Source: Plantibacter elymi (nom. nud.)
GTDB lineage: Bacteria; Actinomycetota; Actinomycetes; Actinomycetales; Microbacteriaceae
Direction of reading: 5' to 3'
NCBI RefSeq assembly: GCF_900177795.1
Contig: NZ_FXWJ01000003.1
Span: 434,001 to 498,000, forward strand
DNA length: 64,000 nucleotides
This document shows positions 8,360 through 17,736 of this stretch, in pieces. Positions within the stretch are counted from its first letter, which is position 1. Every line of letters begins with the position of its first letter. Under the pieces are notes generated by a model. The model made no database searches. It saw only the letters and a program-made list of their open reading frames with translations, and was not told where the DNA came from. The position numbers and the translations under genes are program-made.

Positions 8360-9055
8360 ATGTTCACGGGCATCATCGAAGAACTCGGCACCATCGTCGC
8401 CATCGACCACGGCGAGGACTCGGCACGTTTCACCGTCCGCGGCCCGCTCGCCCTCGAGGGCACCCGGCACGGGGACTCCATCGCCGTGAGTGGTGTCTGC
8501 CTCACCGTCGTCGAGCAGACCGGCGAGACGTTCACGGCCGACGTCATGGCCCAGACCCTCGCGATGAGCTCGCTCGACGGCGTCACAGTGGGATCCCCGG
8601 TCAACCTCGAGCGTGCGGCCCGCGTCGGCGACCGCCTCGGCGGCCACATCGTCCAAGGGCACGTCGACGGCACCGGCACCGTCCTGGCCACGGTGCCCGG
8701 CGAGGCCTGGCGCGTCGTGCGCGTCTCGCTCCCCGCGGCACTCGCGCCGCTCGTCGTCGACAAGGGGTCGATCACCGTCGACGGCGTCTCGCTCACCGTC
8801 AGCGCCATCAGCGCACCGGACGCACCGGAGGCCTGGTTCGAGGTGTCCCTCATCCCCGAGACGCTGGCCGCGACGACGCTCGGTGAGCGGGTCCCCGGCG
8901 ACCGTGTGAACCTCGAGACCGACATCCTCGCCCGGCACGTCGAACGGATGCTCGCATTCAGCCGTCTCGAGTCGGCACTCCCCAGCAGCATCGACCAGGA
9001 TCCGCAGTCCGCGGACCCGGTCGGCACCACCGCCACCGGAAGGGGCAACGCATGA
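8360..9055 (+). CDS. ribE: Riboflavin synthase alpha subunit
   Basis: Dismutation of two 6,7-dimethyl-8-ribityllumazine molecules to riboflavin. The protein begins with the family hallmark MFTGIIEELG and contains the two internally repeated lumazine-binding barrels: VSGVCLTVV in the first half and VDGVSLTVS in the second. The C-terminal oligomerisation helix follows, at about residues 190-205. The last 25 residues are a Gly/Thr-rich extension beyond the usual end. The start is 21 bases after ribD, and the stop overlaps the ribBA start (ATGA at 9052), indicating translational coupling. Confidence 0.96.
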   Translation: MFTGIIEELGTIVAIDHGEDSARFTVRGPLALEGTRHGDSIAVSGVCLTVVEQTGETFTADVMAQTLAMSSLDGVTVGSPVNLERAARVGDRLGGHIVQGHVDGTGTVLATVPGEAWRVVRVSLPAALAPLVVDKGSITVDGVSLTVSAISAPDAPEAWFEVSLIPETLAATTLGERVPGDRVNLETDILARHVERMLAFSRLESALPSSIDQDPQSADPVGTTATGRGNA

Positions 9056-10335
9056 GCATCGCCAGCATCCCGGAGGCCCTCGAGGCACTCCGCCAGGGCC
9101 GCCCGGTCATCGTGGCGGACGACGAAGGCCGAGAGAACGAGGGCGACGTGATCCTCGCCGCGGAGTCCGCCACGCAAGAGTGGATCGCGTGGACGGTCCG
9201 ACACTCCTCCGGATTCATCTGCGCACCGATGACGAACGAGATCGCCGACCGCCTGGCCCTCCCACCGATGGTCGCGCTCAACGAGGATCCCCGAGGCACC
9301 GCGTACACCGTCACGGTCGACGCGGCCGACCGGCTCAGCACCGGCATCAGCGCCGCCGACCGCGCCCACACCCTGCGCGTGCTCGCCGACCCGGCGTCCG
9401 TGCCCGCCAGTCTGTCGCGCCCCGGACACATCGTCCCGTTGCGAGCCGTCGACGGCGGGGTGCGCGAGCGCGACGGCCACACGGAGGCGGCCGTCGACCT
9501 CATGAAGCTCGCGGGGCTCGTCCCCGTCGGGGCGATCTCCGAGATCGTCGCCGACGACGGCGAGATGATGCGTCTGCCCGGGCTCATCGCCCTCGGGGAG
9601 CGGGAGGGCGTGCTCGTCACCACGATCGCCGCCCTCATCGCGTTCCTGGAAGAGAACCCCGACACGGCCGCCGTCTGCGCCGAGGAACGTGCCGCCCAGG
9701 CGGCCATCCCCGAGTCGTCGAACGTGTCGTTCGAGGTGGAGACGACGGTCCCGACGACGCACGGCTCGTTCCGGTTGCGTGCCTACCGCGACCGCAGGAC
9801 CGGTGCCGACCACGTCGCGATCATCGCCGGCGACCCGCAGGCCACCGGTGCGCTCGTGCGCGTCCACTCGGAGTGTCTCACCGGCGAGGCGTTCGGCTCG
9901 CTCAAGTGCGAGTGCGGTCCGCAGCTCGACAGCGCCCTGGACACCATCCAGCGCCACGGCGGTGTGGTCGTCTACCTGCGCGGGCACGAGGGGCGCGGCA
10001 TCGGCCTCGTCAACAAGCTGCGCGCCTACCGGTTGCAGGAGGACGGTCTCGACACCCTCGACGCCAACCTCGCGCTCGGGTTGCCGGCCGACGCCCGCGA
10101 CTACACGGCGGCGAGCGCGATCCTGACCGACCTCGGCATCACCTCCGTACGCCTGCTCTCGAACAACCCGGAAAAGGAGCGACAGCTCACGAACCACGGC
10201 ATCGCCGTGAGCGAGCGCGTCCCGCTGGTGGTCGGCGTCGGCCTGTTCAACGAGGGCTACCTCGAGACGAAGCGCGACCGCATGGGCCACAGCATCGGGT
10301 TCGAGCTCGCACCGGAACCGCACCCCCACCAGTAG
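9052..10335 (+). CDS. ribBA: Bifunctional DHBP synthase / GTP cyclohydrolase II
   Basis: Supplies both precursors of the lumazine: 3,4-dihydroxy-2-butanone 4-phosphate from ribulose 5-phosphate and the pyrimidine from GTP. The N-terminal RibB domain (about residues 1-205) shows DDEGRENEGD and RPGHIVPLR. The C-terminal RibA domain shows RVHSECLTGEAFGSLKCECG with the zinc cysteines, and the GTP-site motif GHEGRGIGL. At 427 residues it is full length. The start overlaps the ribE stop. This fused arrangement is usual in actinobacterial rib operons. Confidence 0.97.
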   Translation: MSIASIPEALEALRQGRPVIVADDEGRENEGDVILAAESATQEWIAWTVRHSSGFICAPMTNEIADRLALPPMVALNEDPRGTAYTVTVDAADRLSTGISAADRAHTLRVLADPASVPASLSRPGHIVPLRAVDGGVRERDGHTEAAVDLMKLAGLVPVGAISEIVADDGEMMRLPGLIALGEREGVLVTTIAALIAFLEENPDTAAVCAEERAAQAAIPESSNVSFEVETTVPTTHGSFRLRAYRDRRTGADHVAIIAGDPQATGALVRVHSECLTGEAFGSLKCECGPQLDSALDTIQRHGGVVVYLRGHEGRGIGLVNKLRAYRLQEDGLDTLDANLALGLPADARDYTAASAILTDLGITSVRLLSNNPEKERQLTNHGIAVSERVPLVVGVGLFNEGYLETKRDRMGHSIGFELAPEPHPHQ

Positions 10336-10416
10336 TCCACCGCCGCCCTCGATTCCCTCGAGGAGCGAGCACCACCAACCCCTCGACGCACTCGGGGGAC
10401 GAAGACAGGAGACCGC

Positions 10417-10887
10417 ATGAGCGGCGAAGGATCCCCCACCATCAGCGTCGACGGCACCGGCCTCGACATCGTCGTCATCGCCGGCACCTGGCACGAGACC
10501 ATCACCGACGGTCTCATCGCCGGAGCCGTCAGGGCCCTCGATGCGAGCGGCGCCAACCACCGCCTCGTGCGGGTCCCCGGGAGCTTCGAACTCCCGGTCG
10601 TGGCCAAGGCCGCCCTCGAGGCCGGGGCCGACGCGGTCGTCGCGCTGGGCGTCATCATCCGTGGCGGCACGCCGCACTTCGAGTACGTCTCCGACGCCGC
10701 GACGAGTGGCCTCACGCAGGTCAGCATCCAGACGGGCAAGCCCGTCGGCTTCGGCGTCCTCACCCTCGACGACGAGAAGCAGGGGCTCGACCGCGCAGGG
10801 CTGCCCGGGTCGAAGGAGGACAAGGGGGCGGAGGCCGCCGATGCCGCCGTCGCGACCGCGGTCGTCCTCCGCGAGCTGCGCGGCTGA
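10417..10887 (+). CDS. ribH: 6,7-dimethyl-8-ribityllumazine synthase
   Basis: Condenses the RibA/RibD pyrimidine with the RibB product to give the riboflavin synthase substrate; forms icosahedral or pentameric shells in the cytoplasm. The 156-residue protein has the family motifs [27 protein letters not shown] (the catalytic His is in this segment) and PVGFGVLT. It is 81 bp after ribBA. A GGAGACC site precedes the ATG. It is the last gene of the rib operon; no strong hairpin directly follows its stop. Confidence 0.97.
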   Translation: MSGEGSPTISVDGTGLDIVVIAGTWHETITDGLIAGAVRALDASGANHRLVRVPGSFELPVVAKAALEAGADAVVALGVIIRGGTPHFEYVSDAATSGLTQVSIQTGKPVGFGVLTLDDEKQGLDRAGLPGSKEDKGAEAADAAVATAVVLRELRG

Positions 10888-10909
10888 CCCGAGCGCGGGC
10901 GCATCACGC

Positions 10910-10975
10910 GGCATTCCCGTATCGGCATACGCCCGTCCGGGCAACCGAATACCGGAATGCCGTACTTCGGCGTAC
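10910..10975. promoter_or_regulatory. Nested palindromes upstream of the MFS carrier gene
   Basis: GGCATTCC (10910-10917) is inverted as GGAATGCC (10954-10961). Inside lies the hairpin CGTAT-CGGC-ATACG (10918-10931), and after it GTAC-N6-GTAC (10962-10975). TACAGT (10973-10978) could be a -10 box. The symmetry suggests a regulator site for the transporter gene, or a ribH terminator, or both. Confidence 0.45.
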
Positions 10976-11090
10976 AGTGTCATGGTCCTGCCACAAGCGG
11001 GCGAACCTCTGATCCTGCCGTCGTCGGCGGGCGTGCGCGACCGGTGCTGATGCTTCGACGGCGTCCATCCCCGAACCGAAACGCGCACGC

Positions 11091-12437
11091 ATGTCTCTCG
11101 AAGCAACCCCAGTCACCAAGGCCCCGGTCAATCCGCGCTCCCGTGTCGTCCTCGCCAGCCTCATCGGCACGACGATCGAGTTCTACGACTTCTACGTCTA
11201 CGCGACGGCCGCCGTCCTCGTCTTCCCGCACCTCTTCTTCCCGAGTGAGGACCCGACCGCGGGTCTCCTCGCCTCCTTCGCCGTGTTCGGCGCCGCGATG
11301 GTGGCCCGACCCGTCGGTGCCGTCATCTTCGGGCACCTCGGCGACAAGCGCGGTCGGAAGGCGACCCTCGTCGGCGCCCTCCTCACCATGGGGATCGCGA
11401 CCTTCCTCATCGGCCTCCTACCGACCTACCAGCTCGTCGGCTGGGTCGCTCCGCTGCTCCTCGTGATCCTCCGCATCGGTCAGGGCTTCGCGCTCGGCGG
11501 CGAGTGGTCCGGCGCCGCACTCGTGGCGACGGAGAACGCCCCGTCCGGCAAGCGCGCCCTGTTCGGCACGTTCCCGCAGCTCGGTGCGCCCATCGGCTTC
11601 ATCATCGCCAACGGACTCTTCCTGATCATCGCGGCGATCCTCCCGAGCGACGACCCGTCCATGCCGTCCGAGGCGTTCCTCGAGTGGGGCTGGCGCATCC
11701 CGTTCCTCTTCTCCGTCGTCATGGTGATCGTCGGTCTCTGGGTCCGTCTCCGTCTCGTCGAGAGCAACGCGTTCACGAACGCGAAGGAGCAGGGCAAGGT
11801 GCAGCGGTCGCCGCTCGCGAGCGTCGTCAAGCTGCACTGGCGCAAGCTGCTCCTCGGCACCTTCTTCATGCTCGCCACCTACGTGCTCTTCTACCTGATG
11901 ACGACGTTCTCCCTGAGCTACGGCCGTGCGCCGCTCGACGCACCGGTCGCCGGGCTCGGCTACAGCTACACGACCTTCGTGCTCATGCTCATCGCCGGCG
12001 TGGTCTTCTTCGGGATCTTCACGCTCGTGTCCGGCCCCTTCGCAGACAGGTACGGACGCCGCAAGACGCTCATCGTCGTGACGAGCGCGATCCTCGTGTT
12101 CGGGCTCGTCTGGGTCCCGCTGCTCGGCGCCGGGTTCACCGGGGTCATGATCTGGCTCATCATCGGATTCAGCCTCATGGGGTTCACCTTCGGGCCGATG
12201 GGCGCCCTGCTGCCCGAGCTGTTCCCGACGAACGTCCGGTACACCGGGTCGGGCATCTCGTACAACGTGTCGTCGATCCTCGGCGCCGCGGTGGCACCGT
12301 TCATCGCCGTCGCGCTGTGGAGTGCCGGCGGCGGCAGCCCGTTCTGGGTCGGCGTCTACCTCTCGGCGATGGCCCTCATCACACTCGTCGCCCTCATCGT
12401 CTCCAAGGAGACCAAGGACGTCGACATCGACGCCTGA
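11091..12437 (+). CDS. MFS transporter, metabolite:H+ symporter (MHS) family
   Basis: Twelve-helix secondary carrier for a small carboxylate or zwitterion in the inner membrane. The MHS subfamily signature is clear: SLIGTTIEFYDFYVYATAAV in the first helix and GHLGDKRGRKATL as the loop 2-3 motif. GFALGGEWSGAAL in helix 5 is the motif shared with ProP, ShiA and KgtP relatives. Length (448) is normal. The substrate cannot be told from sequence; dicarboxylates, shikimate-like acids and betaines are the range in the family. It is a single-gene unit between the palindromic control region and a strong terminator. Confidence 0.9.
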   Translation: MSLEATPVTKAPVNPRSRVVLASLIGTTIEFYDFYVYATAAVLVFPHLFFPSEDPTAGLLASFAVFGAAMVARPVGAVIFGHLGDKRGRKATLVGALLTMGIATFLIGLLPTYQLVGWVAPLLLVILRIGQGFALGGEWSGAALVATENAPSGKRALFGTFPQLGAPIGFIIANGLFLIIAAILPSDDPSMPSEAFLEWGWRIPFLFSVVMVIVGLWVRLRLVESNAFTNAKEQGKVQRSPLASVVKLHWRKLLLGTFFMLATYVLFYLMTTFSLSYGRAPLDAPVAGLGYSYTTFVLMLIAGVVFFGIFTLVSGPFADRYGRRKTLIVVTSAILVFGLVWVPLLGAGFTGVMIWLIIGFSLMGFTFGPMGALLPELFPTNVRYTGSGISYNVSSILGAAVAPFIAVALWSAGGGSPFWVGVYLSAMALITLVALIVSKETKDVDIDA

Positions 12438-12448
12438 TCGGGGCGATC

Positions 12449-12495
12449 ACCGAGGGCCGGTGCGTGGAGGACGTCTCCGCGCACCGGCCCTCGGT
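12449..12495 (+). terminator. Terminator after the MFS carrier gene
   Basis: ACCGAGGGCCGGTGCG (12449-12464) pairs perfectly over 16 bp with CGCACCGGCCCTCGGT (12480-12495), loop 15 bases. It begins 12 bases after the stop codon. Confidence 0.85.
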
Positions 12496-12619
12496 GCGCG
12501 GGCGCTCGGTGCGTCGGCTTCGGACTCGGCGCGTGCGACCGTCGCCTAGAGTTGAACCACGGTGCGCCGTCGCCATGGACGTCTCGGAGCCGCGCACCGC
12601 ACCTCGGAGGAAGAGCACC

Positions 12620-14548
12620 ATGAGCACCCCAGCGCGCCCGGCACGCAGCCGCAACCCGTTCAGCCGACCGAAGGACGACGGTCCCCGCGCGAGCCTCAAG
12701 CAGCTCATGCCGTACATCTTCGAGCACCGCTCGATCCTCATCGTCGTCATCATCCTGAGCGTCATCGGAGCGGCCGCGTCACTCGCCCAGCCGCTCATCG
12801 TCAGCCAGGTGATCGGGGTCGTCGAGGCGGGCCGGTCGCTCGGCAACCTGGCGTGGCTCCTCGTCGGGCTCGTCGTGGTCTCCGGCGTCATCAGCGGGTA
12901 CCAGCACTACCTCCTGCAGCGCGCGGGCACCGGGGTCGTCTACTCCTCGCGGCGCCAGCTGATCGCGCGCATCTTCCGGCTGCCGATCAGCCAGTTCGAC
13001 ACGCGCCGGACCGGCGACCTCGTCTCGCGGGTCGGCAGCGACACGACCATGCTCTACGCCGTCCTGACGCAGGGCTTCGTGGACGCCGTCGGCGGTGCCA
13101 TCACCTTCCTCGGGGCGCTCATCGCCATGGCGATCATCGACCCCGTCCTGCTGGGTCTCACCCTCCTCGTCGTGATCGTCTCGGTCGTCGTGGTCGTCGC
13201 CCTGAGCGGACGCATCCGCGTCGCCAGCCGCGAACAGCAGACCAAGGTGGGTGAGCTCGCCGCTGCGGTCGAGCGCGCCATCAGCTCCATCCGCACCATC
13301 CGGGCGTCCAACGCGACCGACCGCGAGATCGACGCGGTGGACGGCGTGGCCAAGGAGGTCTACGGCGTCGGTGTGCGGATCGCGAAGATCTCCTCGCTGG
13401 TCGTCCCGGTCGCCGGCATCGCCATGCAGACCTCGTTCCTGGTCGTCCTGGGCGTCGGTGGGTTCCGCGTCGCGTCCGGGGCCATCACCATCGCGAGTCT
13501 CGTCGCGTTCATCCTCTTCCTGTTCATGATGATCATGCCGCTCGGCCAGGCCTTCGGCGCGATCACGAGCGTCAACCAGGCGCTCGGAGCGCTCGGCCGG
13601 ATCCAGGAGATCCTCGACCTGCCCGACGAGGGCGACGACGACGCGGCCATCGCCGCGCGGGTCGGACGTCCCGGGACCGCCTCAGCGTCCGCACCGGCGA
13701 TCGAGTTCGACGGCGTCGAGTTCGCCTACCCGGACGCGGCGGTCATCGAGCGCGAACGGGCCGCAGCGGAGGCGCTCGCGACCGAGGCGCTGAGCGACGG
13801 CACCAGCGCACCGGAGGTCGTTGCCGCCGACGCCGCCCGACTCACCGAGGCGCAGTCCGCGCTCGGTCGTCAGGTGCTCCGCGGGGTGTCCTTCGCCGCG
13901 ATGCAGGGCAGACGCACGGCGCTCGTCGGACCGTCCGGCGCCGGCAAGAGCACGATCCTCGGGCTCATCGAACGGTTCTACGACCCGACGGCCGGTGCCA
14001 TCCGCCTGGGCGGCGTCGACATCCGCACGATCCCCCGCGCCGACCTCCGGGACCAGATCGGGTACGTGGAACAGGACGCCCCGGTCCTCGCCGGCACGCT
14101 GCGCGACAACCTGCTGCTGTCGTCACCGGACGCGAGCGACGCCGACTGCGAGCGCGTGTTGCACGCGGTCAACCTCGGCGGGGTCCTCGACCGCAACCCG
14201 CTCGGTCTCGCCGCTCCGGTCGGCGAGGACGGCATCATGTTGTCGGGTGGCGAGCGGCAACGCCTCGCGATCGCGCGCGCCATCCTCGCGGCTCCCCCTA
14301 TCCTGTTGTTGGACGAGTCGACCTCGAGCCTCGACGGCGTCAACGAGCAGATGATGCGCGAGGCCATCGACGCGGTCGCGACGGGACGCACGCTCATCGT
14401 CATCGCACATCGGCTCTCGACCGTCGTCGACAGCGATCAGATCGTCGTCCTCGAGGAGGGTCGGGTGGTCGGCGTCGGCACCCACAGCGACCTCGTGACC
14501 GAGGTCCCGCTCTACCGCGAACTCGCGAAGCACCAGCTCCTCGTGTGA
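12620..14548 (+). CDS. ABC exporter, fused permease-ATPase
   Basis: Half-transporter that dimerises to export lipids, peptides or drugs. Residues 35-330 are the six-helix type I exporter domain, including the coupling-helix region (REQQTKVGELAAAVERAISS). The nucleotide-binding domain has Walker A GPSGAGKST (about residue 437), signature LSGGERQRLAIARA (about 540) and Walker B ILLLDESTSSLDG. An Ala/Glu-rich stretch of about 40 residues (374-413) is inserted between the FAYPD A-loop strand and VLRGVSF, where most relatives have a few residues. ATG 12620 has a GGAGG site; TAGAGT at 12546-12551 is a likely -10 box. Confidence 0.93.
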   Translation: MSTPARPARSRNPFSRPKDDGPRASLKQLMPYIFEHRSILIVVIILSVIGAAASLAQPLIVSQVIGVVEAGRSLGNLAWLLVGLVVVSGVISGYQHYLLQRAGTGVVYSSRRQLIARIFRLPISQFDTRRTGDLVSRVGSDTTMLYAVLTQGFVDAVGGAITFLGALIAMAIIDPVLLGLTLLVVIVSVVVVVALSGRIRVASREQQTKVGELAAAVERAISSIRTIRASNATDREIDAVDGVAKEVYGVGVRIAKISSLVVPVAGIAMQTSFLVVLGVGGFRVASGAITIASLVAFILFLFMMIMPLGQAFGAITSVNQALGALGRIQEILDLPDEGDDDAAIAARVGRPGTASASAPAIEFDGVEFAYPDAAVIERERAAAEALATEALSDGTSAPEVVAADAARLTEAQSALGRQVLRGVSFAAMQGRRTALVGPSGAGKSTILGLIERFYDPTAGAIRLGGVDIRTIPRADLRDQIGYVEQDAPVLAGTLRDNLLLSSPDASDADCERVLHAVNLGGVLDRNPLGLAAPVGEDGIMLSGGERQRLAIARAILAAPPILLLDESTSSLDGVNEQMMREAIDAVATGRTLIVIAHRLSTVVDSDQIVVLEEGRVVGVGTHSDLVTEVPLYRELAKHQLLV

Positions 14549-14553
14549 CCCCG

Positions 14554-14613
14554 GTTCATTCGCCCATGTTTGGGCGAACGAGTGCTCCGTCGCCCAAAAA
14601 TGGGCGAATGAAC
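14554..14613. repeat. Double hairpin of the TTCGCCCA...TGGGCGAA family
   Basis: Outer arms GTTCATTCGCCCA (14554-14566) and TGGGCGAATGAAC (14601-14613) are perfect complements. Each half is itself a small hairpin, TTCGCCCA-TGTT-TGGGCGAA and TCGCCCA-AAAA-TGGGCGA. It lies between the stop codons of two convergent genes and could terminate both. A related element lies at the other end of the DUF559 gene. Confidence 0.8.
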
Positions 14614-14617
14614 GGCG

Positions 14618-15580
14618 TCAAGGGCGCCATCCTGCCGCGATGAGGCGCTCGCGCGCTCGGTCGACCGCGACGGCGGCACCCGCCTGCAGGTGATGTGCGA
14701 GGAAGCGGTCGTGGGACCAGCCGAGTCTGGTGACGGCATGGATCCGGTCGACGTCCTTCGCGAACTGACCCGGGTCGGTGGCGTGCTGGCGCCCGTCGTA
14801 CTCGAACGCTGCGCGATACGCCGGGTAGGCGAGGTCGAGACGTGCGATGAATCTCCCCCAGCGATCGCGCAGTTCGTGATTGAGCACCGGCTCCGGGAGA
14901 CCGGCGCGAACGAAGGCGAGTCGGAGTTCCGTCTCCTTCGGCGATTCGGAACCAGCGCGGATCTGCGGCAGTGCGGCACGGAGCGCCCCCGCGCCGACAT
15001 GCCGGGATCCACTGAGCGCCGCTGCGAGGTCGTCGAGCGAGCAGAGCGCTGGAAGGCGCTGGTGGAGCCAGCGCCCGGAGGCACCACGCTCACGGACCAG
15101 ATGATCGCCGACCGCGACCAGCTCATCGATGTCGAGACTCGGTCCGAGCTGGCACCACATGTCGGCGGGACTCACGACCGCGAGCCTCTCAATGAGGATC
15201 GGATCGCCGAAGAGGCCCGCCAAGCGATGGCCGACGACCCCGGCGACCCTGGGCGCTCGGTCCGGCGGCCGGACGCCGACATGCACCTCGTCCCAGCGCA
15301 GCCGTGCCGGGAGCGGAGCATCCAGGAGGTGCGCGGCCGACAGGTGCGAGAAGAACTGCGCCGGTGCCATTCGCTGGGCGTACGCCCGACACAGCTCCAG
15401 GTGCGCGAGATGACGCTGTTCGGGAGGCAGGTCCACGCCCCTGCGCGGTGCAGCGAAGCTCCGAACCCCCGGGAACGGTGCTGGAACACGCGTCGTGCGG
15501 AGGCGCTCCGGCGAGACGCCCTGCTCCAGCGCCGAGCGGACGGAGAAGGCGTGGTGATCGGGTAGATCGGTGGGCGTCAT
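14618..15580 (-). CDS. DUF559/Vsr-fold endonuclease-like protein
   Basis: A 320-residue actinobacterial protein often annotated as AbiEi-antitoxin-like or DUF559. The N-terminal half (about 1-200) is a winged-helix-like region with PGVRSF and LSHLSAAHLL-type features. The C-terminal 110 residues resemble the PD-(D/E)XK nuclease fold of DUF559/Vsr: ESPKETELRLAFVRAGLPEPVLN, then AAFEYDGRQHATDPGQFAKD with the presumed metal-binding Asp, then a GWSHDRF strand. Function in vivo is unknown; DNA cleavage is inferred from the fold. It stands alone, bracketed by two TTCGCCCA-type palindrome clusters (14554-14613 and 15684-15740). Confidence 0.75.
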   Translation of the reverse strand: MTPTDLPDHHAFSVRSALEQGVSPERLRTTRVPAPFPGVRSFAAPRRGVDLPPEQRHLAHLELCRAYAQRMAPAQFFSHLSAAHLLDAPLPARLRWDEVHVGVRPPDRAPRVAGVVGHRLAGLFGDPILIERLAVVSPADMWCQLGPSLDIDELVAVGDHLVRERGASGRWLHQRLPALCSLDDLAAALSGSRHVGAGALRAALPQIRAGSESPKETELRLAFVRAGLPEPVLNHELRDRWGRFIARLDLAYPAYRAAFEYDGRQHATDPGQFAKDVDRIHAVTRLGWSHDRFLAHHLQAGAAVAVDRARERLIAAGWRP

Positions 15581-15683
15581 GCTTCGATCGTCGCGCGATC
15601 GGTCGGTCCGCGACCGGCGCGATCGGTCACGCGTTGATGTCCCGGCCAACCGTCGAGCTGTGGAGCGTCCTCGTCGCCGGTCC

Positions 15684-15740
15684 GTTCGCCCATCTTTGGG
15701 CGCACGAACCTCCATTCGCCCAAAACTGGGCGAATGGAGG
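15684..15740. repeat. Second TTCGCCCA...TGGGCGAA hairpin cluster
   Basis: CCTCCATTCGCCCA (15709-15722) and TGGGCGAATGGAGG (15727-15740) form a perfect 14-bp stem with loop AAAC. An adjacent imperfect hairpin GTTCGCCCATCTTTGGGCG begins at 15684. It lies 8 bases beyond the pckG stop and is probably its terminator, but it shares its core with the cluster at 14554-14613. Confidence 0.8.
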
Positions 15741-15747
15741 ACGAGCA

Positions 15748-17613
15748 TCAGGACCGGAGGCGGTAGCGCAGGGCGGCGAGTTCCGCGCGGAGGGCGGCCG
15801 GGACCCGGTTGCCGAAGGTGTCGAAGAAGGACTCGGTGAGGTCGCACTCGACGAGCCAGGACTCGCGATCGACGGCGAACAGGGCGTCGAGGTCGGCCTC
15901 GGGCACGTCGATGCCGTCGAGGTTCAGTTCGTCGAGGACGGGCAACCGGCCGATCGCCGACTCCCGTGCGTCGACCTCGTGCTCGAGCCGCCGCACGATC
16001 CACTCGATGACCCGCGAGTTCTCGCCGAAGCCAGGCCAGAGGAAGGAGCCGTCGGCATCCTTCCGGAACCAGTTGACCTGGAAGATCCGCGGCGCCCTAC
16101 CGTGCTCGAGTGCGCCGCCGACCCGCAGCCAGTGACTCCAGTAGTCCGCCATGTTGTAGCCGCAGAACGGGAGCATCGCGAAGGGGTCGCGACGGAGCTC
16201 CCCGACCGTGCCCTCGGCGGCGGCGGTCTGTTCGGAGGAGATGGTCGCCCCCATGAACACGCCGTGCTCCCAGCTGCTGGCCTCGACCACGAGCGGGACG
16301 TTCGTGGCACGACGCCCGCCGAAGAGGATCGCGTCGAGCGGGACACCGTCGGCCGCGTCCCAGTCGTCGGCGATCGACGGGCACTGTGCCGCCGCGACGG
16401 TGAACCGCGAGTTCGGGTGGGCCGCCGGGCGCCCCGACTCGGGCGTCCAGTCCTGCCCCTGCCAGTCGACGAGGTGGGCGGGCGGCTCGGGGGTCAGCCC
16501 CTCCCACCAGACGTCTCCGTCGTCGCGGAGCGCGACGTTGGTGAAGATCGTGTTGCCCCACAGGGTGTCGACGGCCGTCGCGTTCGTGCCGGCGCCCGTG
16601 CCGGGTGCGACCCCGAAGAAGCCTGCCTCCGGGTTGATGGCGTACAGGCGGCCGTCGTCGCCGGGCCGGATCCACGCGATGTCGTCGCCGAGGGTCTCGA
16701 CCGTCCACCCGGGGATCGTCGGCCGCAGCATCGCGAGGTTGGTCTTGCCACAGGCCGAGGGGAACGCGGCGGCGATGTGGAACGCCCGGCCCTCCGGCGA
16801 GACGACCCGGACCAGCAGCATGTGCTCGGCCAGCCAGCCCTCGTCGCGTCCGATGACCGAGGCGATCCGCAGCGCGAAGCACTTCTTCGCGAGAAGCGCG
16901 TTCCCGCCGTAGCCGGAGCCGAAGGACCACACTTCGCGCGTCTCCGGGAACTGGACGATGTACTTGGTGTCGTTGCACGGCCAGACCACGTCGGCCTGCC
17001 CTGCTTCGAGCGGAGCGCCGACCGAGTGGACGGTCCGGACCCACGGCTGTCCGTCGGCGATGAGCTCGAGGACGCGGTCGCCCATCCGCGTCATGATGCC
17101 CATGCTGAGGACCGCGTACGCCGAGTCGGTGATCTGCACGCCGAGCTGCGAGAGCGGCCCGCCGACCGCGCCCATCGAGAACGGCACGACGTACATCGTG
17201 CGGCCGCGCATGCTGCCGGCGAAGACCCCGTGCAGTTCGTCGCGCATCGCCGCGGGATCGCGCCAGTTGTTCGTCGGGCCGGCGTCCTCCTCCTGCTCGG
17301 AGCAGATGAAGGTGCGGTCCTCGACGCGCGCGACGTCGCGCGGGTCGCTGCGGGCGAGGAAACTGTTCGGCCGCCACTCCGGGTTGAGCTTGATCAGCTT
17401 CCCCTCTTCGACGAGCTGGTGGGTGAGCCGGTGCGACTCGCTCGCGGAGCCGTCGACCCAGTGGATCGCGGACGGCTCCAGGAGGGCCGCCAGGTCGTCG
17501 ACCCAGGCGTGCAGCTCGGCGCGGCCGCTCCGCTTCGGGCGCGGCACCGCTCGGAGCTCCGCGCGGGCGGCGGGAGCGGGTGCGGTGTCGGGAATCAGTT
17601 CTGCGATGGACAT
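15748..17613 (-). CDS. pckG: Phosphoenolpyruvate carboxykinase (GTP)
   Basis: Converts oxaloacetate and GTP to phosphoenolpyruvate, the first committed step of gluconeogenesis. The 621-residue protein carries the GTP-PEPCK hallmarks: the kinase P-loop [15 protein letters not shown] (about residues 290-304), [10 protein letters not shown] with a metal-binding Asp, and the R-loop Arg and Cys-containing regions. Start ATG 17613 has GGAGGA upstream; ten more codons are open before it. It is divergent from a RamB-like regulator across 123 bp, which suggests carbon-source control. A strong hairpin follows the stop. Confidence 0.96.
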   Translation of the reverse strand: MSIAELIPDTAPAPAARAELRAVPRPKRSGRAELHAWVDDLAALLEPSAIHWVDGSASESHRLTHQLVEEGKLIKLNPEWRPNSFLARSDPRDVARVEDRTFICSEQEEDAGPTNNWRDPAAMRDELHGVFAGSMRGRTMYVVPFSMGAVGGPLSQLGVQITDSAYAVLSMGIMTRMGDRVLELIADGQPWVRTVHSVGAPLEAGQADVVWPCNDTKYIVQFPETREVWSFGSGYGGNALLAKKCFALRIASVIGRDEGWLAEHMLLVRVVSPEGRAFHIAAAFPSACGKTNLAMLRPTIPGWTVETLGDDIAWIRPGDDGRLYAINPEAGFFGVAPGTGAGTNATAVDTLWGNTIFTNVALRDDGDVWWEGLTPEPPAHLVDWQGQDWTPESGRPAAHPNSRFTVAAAQCPSIADDWDAADGVPLDAILFGGRRATNVPLVVEASSWEHGVFMGATISSEQTAAAEGTVGELRRDPFAMLPFCGYNMADYWSHWLRVGGALEHGRAPRIFQVNWFRKDADGSFLWPGFGENSRVIEWIVRRLEHEVDARESAIGRLPVLDELNLDGIDVPEADLDALFAVDRESWLVECDLTESFFDTFGNRVPAALRAELAALRYRLRS

Positions 17614-17736
17614 GCGTTCCTCCGGCGTTGGTGGGACGGTCAAGAAGTGGTCGTAGAGCCACCATGCGCCTGGATTCGCCGATTTTCATACGCCTTCTCT
17701 GTTCAAGAATCGTGTTTCTTTCGATACGGTGAAGGA

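Noticed and set aside
15304-17736. Very long N-terminal extension of the RamB-like gene
   Set aside because: The open frame runs antisense to pckG and the DUF559 gene; the XRE domain begins right after ATG 17737.
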